DNA from: Alphaproteobacteria bacterium
GTDB taxonomy: Bacteria > Myxococcota_A > UBA796 > CAJQPC01
DNA: 64,000 nucleotides
Reading direction: 5' to 3'
NCBI GenBank assembly: GCA_020632795.1
Contig: JACKEV010000009.1
Location: 310,001-374,000 of the forward strand
Part shown: positions 1-6,459 of the stretch, in pieces
Numbering within the stretch: position 1 is the stretch's first letter
Layout: each line of letters opens with the position of its first letter
The notes under the pieces: model-generated
What the model was told of the DNA's origin: nothing
Seen by the model: only the letters and a program-made list of their open reading frames with translations
The model's database searches: none
Made by a program: the position numbers and the translations under genes

Positions 1-2
1 AC

Positions 3-827
3 CGCGAGCCCTTCCGCCTGGGGGGCAACAGCGGCGCGACCGTGTGCCGTGACGTGGACAACGACGGCTGGGTGGACCTGCTCACCACCGAGATCGTGCA
101 CTGGGACGTGGGCACCAGCTCCGACCCCAGCGAGCTGCTGTTCAACACCCAGGACCCCAACGTGGTCTTCGAGCGCCCCGGCAACGAGGTCACCGGCCTC
201 ACCCGGGAGCACGATCGGACGGACTGGAACGACGGCGACATCACCGGCAGCATCTTCGACTTCGACAACGACGGCTGGCCGGACGTCTGGATCGGCAGCA
301 GCGACTACGCCGGCACCCGGGGTTTGCTGTTCCACCAGACCGCGCCCCGCCAGTTCGAGGCCGTGCCCCCCGCCGACGGCGTCGACCACACCCGCAGCCA
401 CGGCAGCGCCATCGCGGACTTCGACCGGGACGGTGACCTGGACATCGTGGTGGGCCACAGCACCGCGCGGTGCTCGGACGACTGCCGCGACACCTTCGAG
501 GTGCGCCTGTTCGAGAACCTCATGGGCGAGGACAGCAACTTCCTGCAGCTCCACCTCGTGGGCACCGGCGGCAGCAACGCGGCGGCGGTCGGCGCCCGGG
601 TCGAGGTGACCGCCGACGGCGTCACCCAGGTCCAGCACGTCACCGGCGGCTTCGGCCAGTGGGGCAACCAGGACGACCTCACCCTGCACTTCGGCCTGGG
701 CGGGGCCTGCGAGGCCGATGTCACCGTGACCTGGCCCGACGCGGACGGGACGACGGAGACGTTCGCGCTGGGCGGCGGGTATCGCTACGTCGTGACGCAG
801 GGAGCGGGGGCGGTGGGGGAGATGTAG
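3..827 (+). CDS. FG-GAP/VCBS repeat protein with C-terminal ASPIC/UnbV domain, 5' truncated
   Basis: The frame is open from the window edge, so only the last ~275 residues are seen. Several acidic blades of the form D-x-D-x-D-G (DVDNDGWVDLL, DFDNDGWPDVWIG, DFDRDGDLDIVVG) mark calcium-binding FG-GAP/VCBS beta-propeller repeats. The last ~100 residues (GARVEVTADG, LTLHFGLGG, TVTWPDADG) match the ASPIC/UnbV domain found at the end of CRTAC1-like surface proteins. It is probably exported, but the signal peptide lies outside the window. Its TAG stop sits inside a direct repeat whose second copy lies 1.9 kb downstream beyond two inserted genes. The biological role of this family is not established. 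Confidence 0.8.
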   Translation, partial: REPFRLGGNSGATVCRDVDNDGWVDLLTTEIVHWDVGTSSDPSELLFNTQDPNVVFERPGNEVTGLTREHDRTDWNDGDITGSIFDFDNDGWPDVWIGSSDYAGTRGLLFHQTAPRQFEAVPPADGVDHTRSHGSAIADFDRDGDLDIVVGHSTARCSDDCRDTFEVRLFENLMGEDSNFLQLHLVGTGGSNAAAVGARVEVTADGVTQVQHVTGGFGQWGNQDDLTLHFGLGGACEADVTVTWPDADGTTETFALGGGYRYVVTQGAGAVGEM

Positions 828-836
828 TCGGTGACT
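792..836. repeat. Direct repeat copy 1, flanking the peptidase module
   Basis: This 45-bp stretch holds the last 12 codons of the FG-GAP gene and 9 bases after its stop. The same sequence recurs at 2724-2779, with one 11-bp tandem duplication (GGGAGATGTAG) inside the second copy. The two copies bracket the C39-like and ImmA/IrrE genes. The last two bases overlap the TAG stop codon (835-837, minus strand) of the C39-like gene. Confidence 0.85.
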
Positions 837-1356
837 ACATCTTGCTTGCGAGATCGGAGGGAACCAGGAGGGCTCCGGTCCACCAGGACGCGATGAAGTC
901 GGTCCGGTTGACCCGCAGGGGCTGTCCTGACGACGAGTACCAGGGATCAAGATAGGTCAGCGCGCCAGACTCCTGGGCGGTCAGGACGATGATGTGGTGA
1001 GGGGTGGCAGTCATCTCCAACGGGAGGCCGTGCCGGGGGAGCGCCAGCGCGCCGTGCGGGCTGTTCAGTCCACCCAGCCCGGCGTTGTGGGCGGCAGGCC
1101 CGCCGCGGACCTCAACCAGACACCAGCCTCGGTCCACCACCTGGAGGAGGAAGTCCAGGTTGGCAGGGTTGTCCGGATCGAGGGGGTAGTGGTCCCCGAA
1201 CGCCTCCGCGCATTCGAGCGTGAGCGGCGGAGGGCCCAGCGCTTCGCGGACCTCGTGCTCTCCACGCGCCACGCCGGCGCGGGACAACACCATGCGCAGA
1301 CAAGCCGCCATGCACGAGGAGTCCAGCTCCTGGAGATGGTGATGCGGGACGGGCAT
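835..1356 (-). CDS. C39-like (papain-fold) cysteine peptidase, small
   Basis: A 173-residue protein with a peptidase C39-like layout: QELDSSCMAA near the N-terminus (Gln oxyanion residue and catalytic Cys), PHHIIVLT (catalytic His) and YLDPWY (Asp) near residues 130-150. All three catalytic positions appear intact. No membrane segment or ABC ATPase domain is present, so it is not a bacteriocin exporter. The ATG at 1356 is preferred over an in-frame TTG one codon upstream. Its ATG shares one base with the TGA of the ImmA/IrrE gene (TGATG), which implies translational coupling. The substrate is unknown; a two-protease regulatory or toxin-type unit is inference. Confidence 0.7.
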   Translation of the reverse strand: MPVPHHHLQELDSSCMAACLRMVLSRAGVARGEHEVREALGPPPLTLECAEAFGDHYPLDPDNPANLDFLLQVVDRGWCLVEVRGGPAAHNAGLGGLNSPHGALALPRHGLPLEMTATPHHIIVLTAQESGALTYLDPWYSSSGQPLRVNRTDFIASWWTGALLVPSDLASKM

Positions 1357-2681
1357 CAACAGGCGATGTGCTGCTTCGGGATGATGCGGTGGCCGACCGG
1401 TGAGGCGTCCCCGGCGCCCCGATCCGCAGAGACCAGGGAGACCTGATAGTCGCCGTTCGCGAGCAGCTCTACACGGTCCGGCAACACATCCGTCCGGCCC
1501 TCGCGGCGGAGCTCCCGAAGCGCGGTGTTCCTCACCTGCTGGACGGTCCCCAGCACCGGTTCCCGCAACGGGAAGCCCCTCGGCAGGGGCTCACTCATTC
1601 GAAGGCCAAGCAGGACCCTGGCTCGGACCGGGTCGATGCGCTCCTGCCGCAGCGCTTGGGCGACCGCCCGCTCGAGCTGCTCTCGGGGGGACGGAGGGGC
1701 CTGCGCGTCGACATGATCCGACCCCATCCAGGACACCTGGCGGCCCCGCTGGGCCAGCAGATCGTGACGCTTCGACCTGGAAACCCCCAGGATGTTGCAC
1801 ACGGTCTGGGTCGCCGTCTCATAGCCGACGCCGTATTCTTCGGACACATCGCGCAGCAGGCTGGGGTCGACGCTGCGGCCTGCCGCCATGCGTCGAACGC
1901 GCTCCGGGGGCACGAGCAGGTAGGCGGCGAACGCATTGGCGCGCTGTTCGATGGCCTGGAAGTGTTGGTAGAGCGGTCCGGAGTCCCGCTCCGAGCTGAT
2001 CACAAGCCCCCAGGTCGGGAGATCGAACCAGAGGTGCGCCAGCTCGTGCGCCACGGTCATGCGGGTGCGCCACCACAAGTTGGCGCCTCCGACCAGGTTG
2101 ACCACGAGCCCCGGCAGCGGATGGCGCCACGAGAGTCCGTCCACGGACTGTGCGAGGGTGTCGGGCGTCACGGCCGCGCACCGGACACCGCAGTCTCCAG
2201 CCAGCGCCCAGACCGAGCGGACAGGCTCCAACCCCAACCCGAGCGCTTCGCGAACCTCGAACGCCAAGGCCTCTGCGTCATAGGGCGGAGAGGCACCTTC
2301 CTTGACGGGGCGGGGCGTCGCCCAGCTCGGCAGCCCAGGTCGTCTGTCCCCCTCCAACTCGGCAGCCTGGGTCAGGTCGCGGACATATCCTCCGATGGTG
2401 AGCGCCGTCTCACCGCGCTCCAGGTCGTGCAGCGAGGACGGGGCGCCCTCCAGCCTCCGATAGAACACCTCGGGCGCAGAGGATGCACCGCTCAAGAACT
2501 CGCGGAGGGTCATCCCCAGGAGCCTCGCGCACCGATCCAGCAGCTCAGGCTGCACGGCCTTCGGCGAAGACATCGCCGCCGTCCACTCCTCCTCCGAGAT
2601 GCACAGGAGCTTCGCCATCTGGTGAGGGGGCGCCTGGATGACATGGCTCGCCCTTCGCAGGGCCTCAGCAGGCTCAAGCAT
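1356..2681 (-). CDS. ImmA/IrrE-family metallopeptidase with N-terminal helix-turn-helix-like region
   Basis: A 441-residue protein. The zinc motif HELAH is at residues 212-216 (VAHELAHLWF) and is followed by the glutamate helix EQRANAFAAYLLVP (~245-258), the ImmA/IrrE (COG2856) signature. The first ~70 residues look like a Xre-type DNA-binding region (LLCISEEEW..LLGMTLREFL), though weakly. ImmA/IrrE proteins cleave repressor-type regulators in mobile elements and stress responses; that role is family knowledge and the target here is unseen. It is the first gene of a two-gene unit with the C39-like peptidase, and the unit is bracketed by direct repeats, which suggests mobility. Confidence 0.8.
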   Translation of the reverse strand: MLEPAEALRRASHVIQAPPHQMAKLLCISEEEWTAAMSSPKAVQPELLDRCARLLGMTLREFLSGASSAPEVFYRRLEGAPSSLHDLERGETALTIGGYVRDLTQAAELEGDRRPGLPSWATPRPVKEGASPPYDAEALAFEVREALGLGLEPVRSVWALAGDCGVRCAAVTPDTLAQSVDGLSWRHPLPGLVVNLVGGANLWWRTRMTVAHELAHLWFDLPTWGLVISSERDSGPLYQHFQAIEQRANAFAAYLLVPPERVRRMAAGRSVDPSLLRDVSEEYGVGYETATQTVCNILGVSRSKRHDLLAQRGRQVSWMGSDHVDAQAPPSPREQLERAVAQALRQERIDPVRARVLLGLRMSEPLPRGFPLREPVLGTVQQVRNTALRELRREGRTDVLPDRVELLANGDYQVSLVSADRGAGDASPVGHRIIPKQHIAC

Positions 2682-2723
2682 GAAGGAGTTCTAACACGAG
2701 ACCTGGGGGGATACCGCCAGGTG

Positions 2724-2779
2724 GTGACGCAGGGAGCGGGGGCGGTGGGGGAGATGTAGGGGAGATGTAGTCGGTGACT
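2724..2779. repeat. Direct repeat copy 2, flanking the peptidase module
   Basis: This 56-bp copy equals the 45-bp repeat at 792-836 plus an 11-bp tandem duplication. In frame, the preceding bases would read GGYRQVVTQGAGAVGEM, against GGYRYVVTQGAGAVGEM at the end of the FG-GAP gene. It is therefore a slightly diverged copy of that gene's 3' end, not a random intergenic repeat. Confidence 0.85.
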
Positions 2780-2783
2780 GCAA

Positions 2784-3710
2784 TCACCCCCTCCCCAGCA
2801 CCTCCTCCAACGCCGCGATGATCCGCTCCCTGAAGAACCGGTGCTGCGCGTCCTGCTGGAAGCGCTCGTGCCAGGCGGCCGCCACGGGCACCGCCGGCAG
2901 CGGCAGGGGCGCAGGCAGCACCACCAGCCCCAGCCGCGCCGCCGTCCGCCGCACCAGCGCTCGGGGCGCGGCGAACAGCAGGTCGGTGTCCGCGACCGCG
3001 AACAGCGCGGCCAGGAACGTAGGCGTCACCAACCCCACCCGCCGGGTGTAGCCGGCCGCCTCGATGGCCCGCTCGACCATGCTTCGGCCCGGGGCCCCGG
3101 TGCGCACCATCACATGCGGCCACGCCACCCAGTCCTCCGCCGAGAGCGCGCCATCACACACCGCCGGGTGCCCCACGCGGGCCACCACCCCCAGGTGCAG
3201 CGCCCCCAGCCCCCGCGCCATCAGCCCCGGCCCCTCCTGCAGGCTCGGCACCAGGGCCAGATCCACCAGCCCGTCGTCCAGGGCGAGCTGAGGGTCCCGG
3301 GTGCCCCGCGGCACCACCGTCAGGCTCGCGTTGGGGGCCTCGGTCCGTATCCGGGCCAGGATGCCCGGCAACACCGGGGCGAGCACGTCGGGGCTCAGCA
3401 CCGTGAAGCCGGCCTCGGTGGTGGCCGGGTCGAAGGCCGGCCGCTGCTGGAGCAGGCGCCGCGCGTCGGCGAGCAGGCGGGCCAGCGGGGCCGCCAGCGC
3501 CTCCCCGCGGGGCGTGGGCACCATGCGCCGCCCCGAGCGCACCAGCAGCGGGTCGTCCAGCAGCTCGCGGAGCTGGGCCAGGCGGTGGCTCGCAGCAGGT
3601 TGCCCCACCCCCAGCCGCCGGGCCGCGCGGCTGACGCTGCGCTCGGTGAGCAGCGCGTCCAGGGTGACCAGCAGGTTCAGGTCTACGGCCTTCAAATCGA
3701 TCTCAGACAT
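2784..3710 (-). CDS. LysR-type transcriptional regulator
   Basis: A 308-residue protein with a classic N-terminal winged HTH (LNLLVTLDALLTERSVSRAA, then RRLGVGQPAASHRLAQLREL) and a LysR substrate-binding domain. The start is the ATG at 3710; longer readings run into sequence coding on the other strand. It diverges from an alpha/beta hydrolase with a 66-bp gap holding an inverted repeat, so it probably controls that hydrolase and itself. The effector molecule is unknown. Confidence 0.88.
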   Translation of the reverse strand: MSEIDLKAVDLNLLVTLDALLTERSVSRAARRLGVGQPAASHRLAQLRELLDDPLLVRSGRRMVPTPRGEALAAPLARLLADARRLLQQRPAFDPATTEAGFTVLSPDVLAPVLPGILARIRTEAPNASLTVVPRGTRDPQLALDDGLVDLALVPSLQEGPGLMARGLGALHLGVVARVGHPAVCDGALSAEDWVAWPHVMVRTGAPGRSMVERAIEAAGYTRRVGLVTPTFLAALFAVADTDLLFAAPRALVRRTAARLGLVVLPAPLPLPAVPVAAAWHERFQQDAQHRFFRERIIAALEEVLGRG

Positions 3711-3712
3711 GA

Positions 3713-3740
3713 ATTCATCACTATCATTGTTTGGATGAAT
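3713..3740. promoter_or_regulatory. Inverted repeat in the LysR/hydrolase divergent promoter
   Basis: ATTCATC (3713-3719) and GATGAAT (3734-3740) form an inverted repeat with a 14-bp spacer in an AT-rich gap between two divergent genes. Position and form suit a LysR operator. No clear sigma-70 boxes were assigned. Confidence 0.45.
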
Positions 3741-3776
3741 GGAAGGGGTCGTGTGAGCCTGCATCAGGAGGTGCAC

Positions 3777-4655
3777 ATGGAAGCATGGCTTCGAGAGAAC
3801 GTGTCCAGCCGGAGGGTCGACGTAGGGGAGGTGACGCTCCACGTCTCCGAGGCCGGGGAGGGGCCCGCCGTCCTGCTGCTGCACGGCTTCCCCGAGTCGT
3901 CCTACGGGTGGCGCAACCAGATGCGCTTCCTGGTGGAGCGGGGCTGCCGGGCCATCGCGCCGGACCTGCGGGGCTTCGCGGCCTCCGACAAGCCCGAGGG
4001 GGTCGACGCCTACCGCATGGACGTGCTCGCCCGGGACATCGCCGGCCTGGTGGAGGCGACCGTGCCCGTCGGTGAGCGCGTCACCGTGCTCTCCCACGAC
4101 TGGGGGACCACCATCGCGTGGCTCTACGTCGCCGCGAACCCCGAGCGGGTGGCGCGCTTCGTCCCGATCTGCGGCCCGGCCCCCATCTATATGCGCCGCG
4201 CCCTGCGGTGGACCGAGTTCACCCGCCACCCCTACTTCTTCCTGTTCTGGCTGCCCTGGCTGCCGGAGCGCCTGCTGAGCCGGGACGGGTACGCCGCCAT
4301 CCGCCTGACCTTCGCCGACGGGGTGCGCCACCCGGGCGCCTACGCCGAGGAGGCCCTGGCCCGGAACGTCGCGGCGATGGCCACCCCGGGCGCGCTGACC
4401 GCCACGCTCAACTGGTACCGCGCCATCACGCGCGTCCCGGAGTCCACCCTGGCCGGGCTGCTGCGCCCGGTCACCTGCCCGGTGATGCTGGTCACCGCCG
4501 AGCACGACGCCTTCGTGGGGCTGGAGGGCGCGGACCCGGGCCGGGACGTCTGCCCGAACCCGCGCTTCGAGGTGCTGGCCGGCTCCAGCCACTGGGTCCT
4601 GAGCGACGCCCGGGACGACCTCAACGCCCTGCTGGCGGACTTCCTGAGGCTGTGA
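3777..4655 (+). CDS. Alpha/beta hydrolase of the epoxide hydrolase / haloalkane dehalogenase type
   Basis: A 292-residue protein. HGFPES near residue 35 is the oxyanion HGxP motif. SHDWGT (~residue 107) places an Asp nucleophile in the elbow, as in epoxide hydrolases and haloalkane dehalogenases. EHDAF supplies the acid and SSHWV the catalytic His near the C-terminus. No signal peptide is seen, so it is probably cytoplasmic. The ATG at 3777 follows a strong AGGAGGTG ribosome site, which excludes the much longer upstream reading. It is divergent from a LysR regulator that probably controls it. The substrate cannot be told from sequence. Its last 35 bases overlap the convergent SRPBCC gene. Confidence 0.85.
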   Translation: MEAWLRENVSSRRVDVGEVTLHVSEAGEGPAVLLLHGFPESSYGWRNQMRFLVERGCRAIAPDLRGFAASDKPEGVDAYRMDVLARDIAGLVEATVPVGERVTVLSHDWGTTIAWLYVAANPERVARFVPICGPAPIYMRRALRWTEFTRHPYFFLFWLPWLPERLLSRDGYAAIRLTFADGVRHPGAYAEEALARNVAAMATPGALTATLNWYRAITRVPESTLAGLLRPVTCPVMLVTAEHDAFVGLEGADPGRDVCPNPRFEVLAGSSHWVLSDARDDLNALLADFLRL

Positions 4656-5133
4656 GCGCCGCGTGCTCCCGCAGCGCGGTCATCAGGTCGCCCCACCACA
4701 GGCCCATCATGCGGCAGAACGCCCGGGGGTCCAGGCCGTGCCGCGCCGGGTGATCGGCCCGGATGGCCTCCCAGCCGCGGTGCACGACGGTGACCAGCGT
4801 GTCCTCCCCCTGGGGGGCGAAGGTGACCTCGATCTCGGTGACCTCGCCCTCGCGGAAGTTGAGGTTGCGCCAGTCCAGGACCAGCCGATGCGGCGGCTCC
4901 CAGGCGGTGACCCGCCCGGTCTCCAGCACCACGGTGCGCTCGCCCTGCGCCACGGACTCGTACAGCCGCCCGCCGACGAAGGGCTCCAGGTGGAGCACGC
5001 CCCAGCGCGCGCCTGAGCCCCGGAACCGCGGCCCGCGGCGCCACCACCGGTCGATCTCCTCGGTGAACAGGCGGAAGGCGCGGGCGGGCGGGACCTTGAC
5101 CCGCACGCTGACCCGCACAGCGTCGGCGCTCAT
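4621..5133 (-). CDS. SRPBCC (AHSA1-like) domain protein, cassette 1
   Basis: A 170-residue START-like fold protein (VKVPPARAFRLFTEEIDRWW, GRVTAWEPPHRLVLDW, VEVTFAPQGEDTLVTVVHRGW). Such proteins bind hydrophobic ligands and commonly sit beside ArsR regulators; the ligand is unknown. Its start overlaps the ArsR stop by 4 bp (ATGA), so the two are co-translated. It is the last gene of a VOC-ArsR-SRPBCC operon led by a perfect palindrome. Confidence 0.8.
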   Translation of the reverse strand: MSADAVRVSVRVKVPPARAFRLFTEEIDRWWRRGPRFRGSGARWGVLHLEPFVGGRLYESVAQGERTVVLETGRVTAWEPPHRLVLDWRNLNFREGEVTEIEVTFAPQGEDTLVTVVHRGWEAIRADHPARHGLDPRAFCRMMGLWWGDLMTALREHAALTASGSPPAGR

Positions 5134-5456
5134 GGCTCCCGCTCCTCGGCCCAGGCCTGGAAGGCGGCGAGCTGGTCGCCCCAGAAGGCCTCCAGCTCGT
5201 CCAGGAAGGCCCGCACGTCGCGCAGCGGGTCGCGGGAGAGGGCGTAGACCCGGGCGCGGGCGTCGGCCTCGCTGAACGAGGCGGTCACCAGGCCCGCCCG
5301 GTCCAGCACGCGCAGGTGACGGCTGGCCACCGCGCGGCTGACCTGGAGGGCCTCGGCGATCTCGCTGGAGCGCAGGGGCTGCTCGCTGAGCAGGCGCACG
5401 ATGGCCAGGCGGGTGGGCTCGCCCAGGGCGGCGAAGGTGTCGGGCAGCTCAGGCAC
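5130..5456 (-). CDS. ArsR-family winged-helix regulator, cassette 1
   Basis: A 108-residue ArsR/SmtB-type repressor (LGEPTRLAIVRLL, IAEALQVSRAVASRHLRVLD) with no cysteine cluster for metal binding, so it is not a classic arsenic or zinc sensor. It overlaps the VOC gene by 8 bp and the SRPBCC gene by 4 bp. The 30-bp palindrome before the operon is the natural candidate for its operator (inference). Confidence 0.88.
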   Translation of the reverse strand: MPELPDTFAALGEPTRLAIVRLLSEQPLRSSEIAEALQVSRAVASRHLRVLDRAGLVTASFSEADARARVYALSRDPLRDVRAFLDELEAFWGDQLAAFQAWAEEREP

Positions 5457-5901
5457 CGGCGCCCCGCACGCGCTGCATGAACCACCAGTGGTGGCCTTCG
5501 GGGTCGATGGCGCGGTAGGTGCGGTCGGCCCAGTAGTCCGCGCCGTAGTCGTGGGTCTCGGGCTCGTCCTGGATGCGGGCGCCGGCCGCGCGGGCCCTGG
5601 CGCAGTGGGCGTCCACGTCGTCCACGAAGACGCAGAGGGCCTGGGTCACCTGCCCGCGGGTGTTCCGGGGGCTGGTCATGGGCGCGGGGGCCCGCTCGGA
5701 GGCGACCCGGCTGGTGCCGACCATGACCAGGCCGTCGTCGCCGAAGGTCAGCTCGCTGTGCTCGACCCGGCCGCCCTCGCCGTCGACCCGGAGCCGGACC
5801 TCGAAGCCGAAGGCGTCGCACAGGAAGTCGATGGCGGCGCCGGCGTCGTCGTAGAAGACCGAGGACGAGACGCGGGGCCAGCCGGGAGGGGTGGGGTTCA
5901 T
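5449..5901 (-). CDS. VOC-superfamily (glyoxalase/bleomycin-resistance-like) protein, cassette 1
   Basis: A 150-residue vicinal-oxygen-chelate protein (VFYDDAGAAIDFLCDAFGFEV, ELTFGDDGLVMVG, ADRTYRAIDPEGHHWWFMQ). The ATG at 5901 is chosen because AAAGGAG lies 7 bases before it; the longer reading would cross the operator palindrome. It is the first gene of the VOC-ArsR-SRPBCC operon. The reaction or ligand is unknown. Confidence 0.82.
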   Translation of the reverse strand: MNPTPPGWPRVSSSVFYDDAGAAIDFLCDAFGFEVRLRVDGEGGRVEHSELTFGDDGLVMVGTSRVASERAPAPMTSPRNTRGQVTQALCVFVDDVDAHCARARAAGARIQDEPETHDYGADYWADRTYRAIDPEGHHWWFMQRVRGAGA

Positions 5902-5928
5902 GGAGGGGCTCCTTTGTTGCGTTGTTGG

Positions 5929-5958
5929 TTGATGATCAACGATATCGTTGATCATCAA
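5929..5958. promoter_or_regulatory. Perfect 30-bp palindrome, probable operator
   Basis: The half-site TTGATGATCAACGAT is followed immediately by its exact reverse complement, giving 30 bp without mismatch or spacer, 27 bp before the VOC start codon. It is AT-rich in a GC-rich setting and includes nested TGATCA palindromes. It probably binds the dimeric ArsR protein encoded in the same operon (inference). Confidence 0.75.
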
Positions 5959-6002
5959 GGCAAGCAAGGCTCGGACAGACAATCCAGACCCTCCGCCGAG
6001 CG

Positions 6003-6311
6003 TCAGCGTCGGGCTGAGGGGACCCTCACCGGGGTCTGGCGGGGCGGTGGCTTGTCATCGAAGACCCCGAAGTAGATCGCCCCAGCAGCCCCGAGCAGCA
6101 GCACCACCAGCAGGAGCCACCGAACCTGGCTGGTCTTCTCGTTGTAGCCCTCCCGTCGGGCCTCCTCCACCACCGCCTTGGACTCTGTGGTCGTGCGGAC
6201 CACCGCGAGCTCCACGCCATCCGTGCTCCGGCACTTCGGGCACTTCGAACTCAACTCAGCGCCCCGTGGGTGCCAGGTGTGGCCGCAGTGCCTGCATGCG
6301 TTCAAGGCCAT
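6003..6311 (-). CDS. Small zinc-ribbon membrane protein
   Basis: A 102-residue protein. CRHCGHTWHP near the start and CPKC ~15 residues later form a two-knuckle zinc ribbon. A single membrane helix (WLLLVVLLLGAAGAIYFGVF) lies near residues 68-87, with a short basic tail. The ATG at 6311 is preferred because GGGAGGA lies just upstream. Topology suggests a cytoplasmic zinc ribbon tethered to the inner membrane. Function is not recognised. Confidence 0.7.
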   Translation of the reverse strand: MALNACRHCGHTWHPRGAELSSKCPKCRSTDGVELAVVRTTTESKAVVEEARREGYNEKTSQVRWLLLVVLLLGAAGAIYFGVFDDKPPPRQTPVRVPSARR

Positions 6312-6459
6312 GTGTCCTCCCTTGAGCGATTCCGGCGGGGGTTCTACCACAATGCACGAGGCGGTCGCCACCTGTCCGTGCGGAGCCAGAGCTGGGCGGC
6401 AGCCCTCTGGTCTGGTGGGTAGGCGCATGGGCCTCAAGCCCGAGGGCAAGTGAGGCCCC

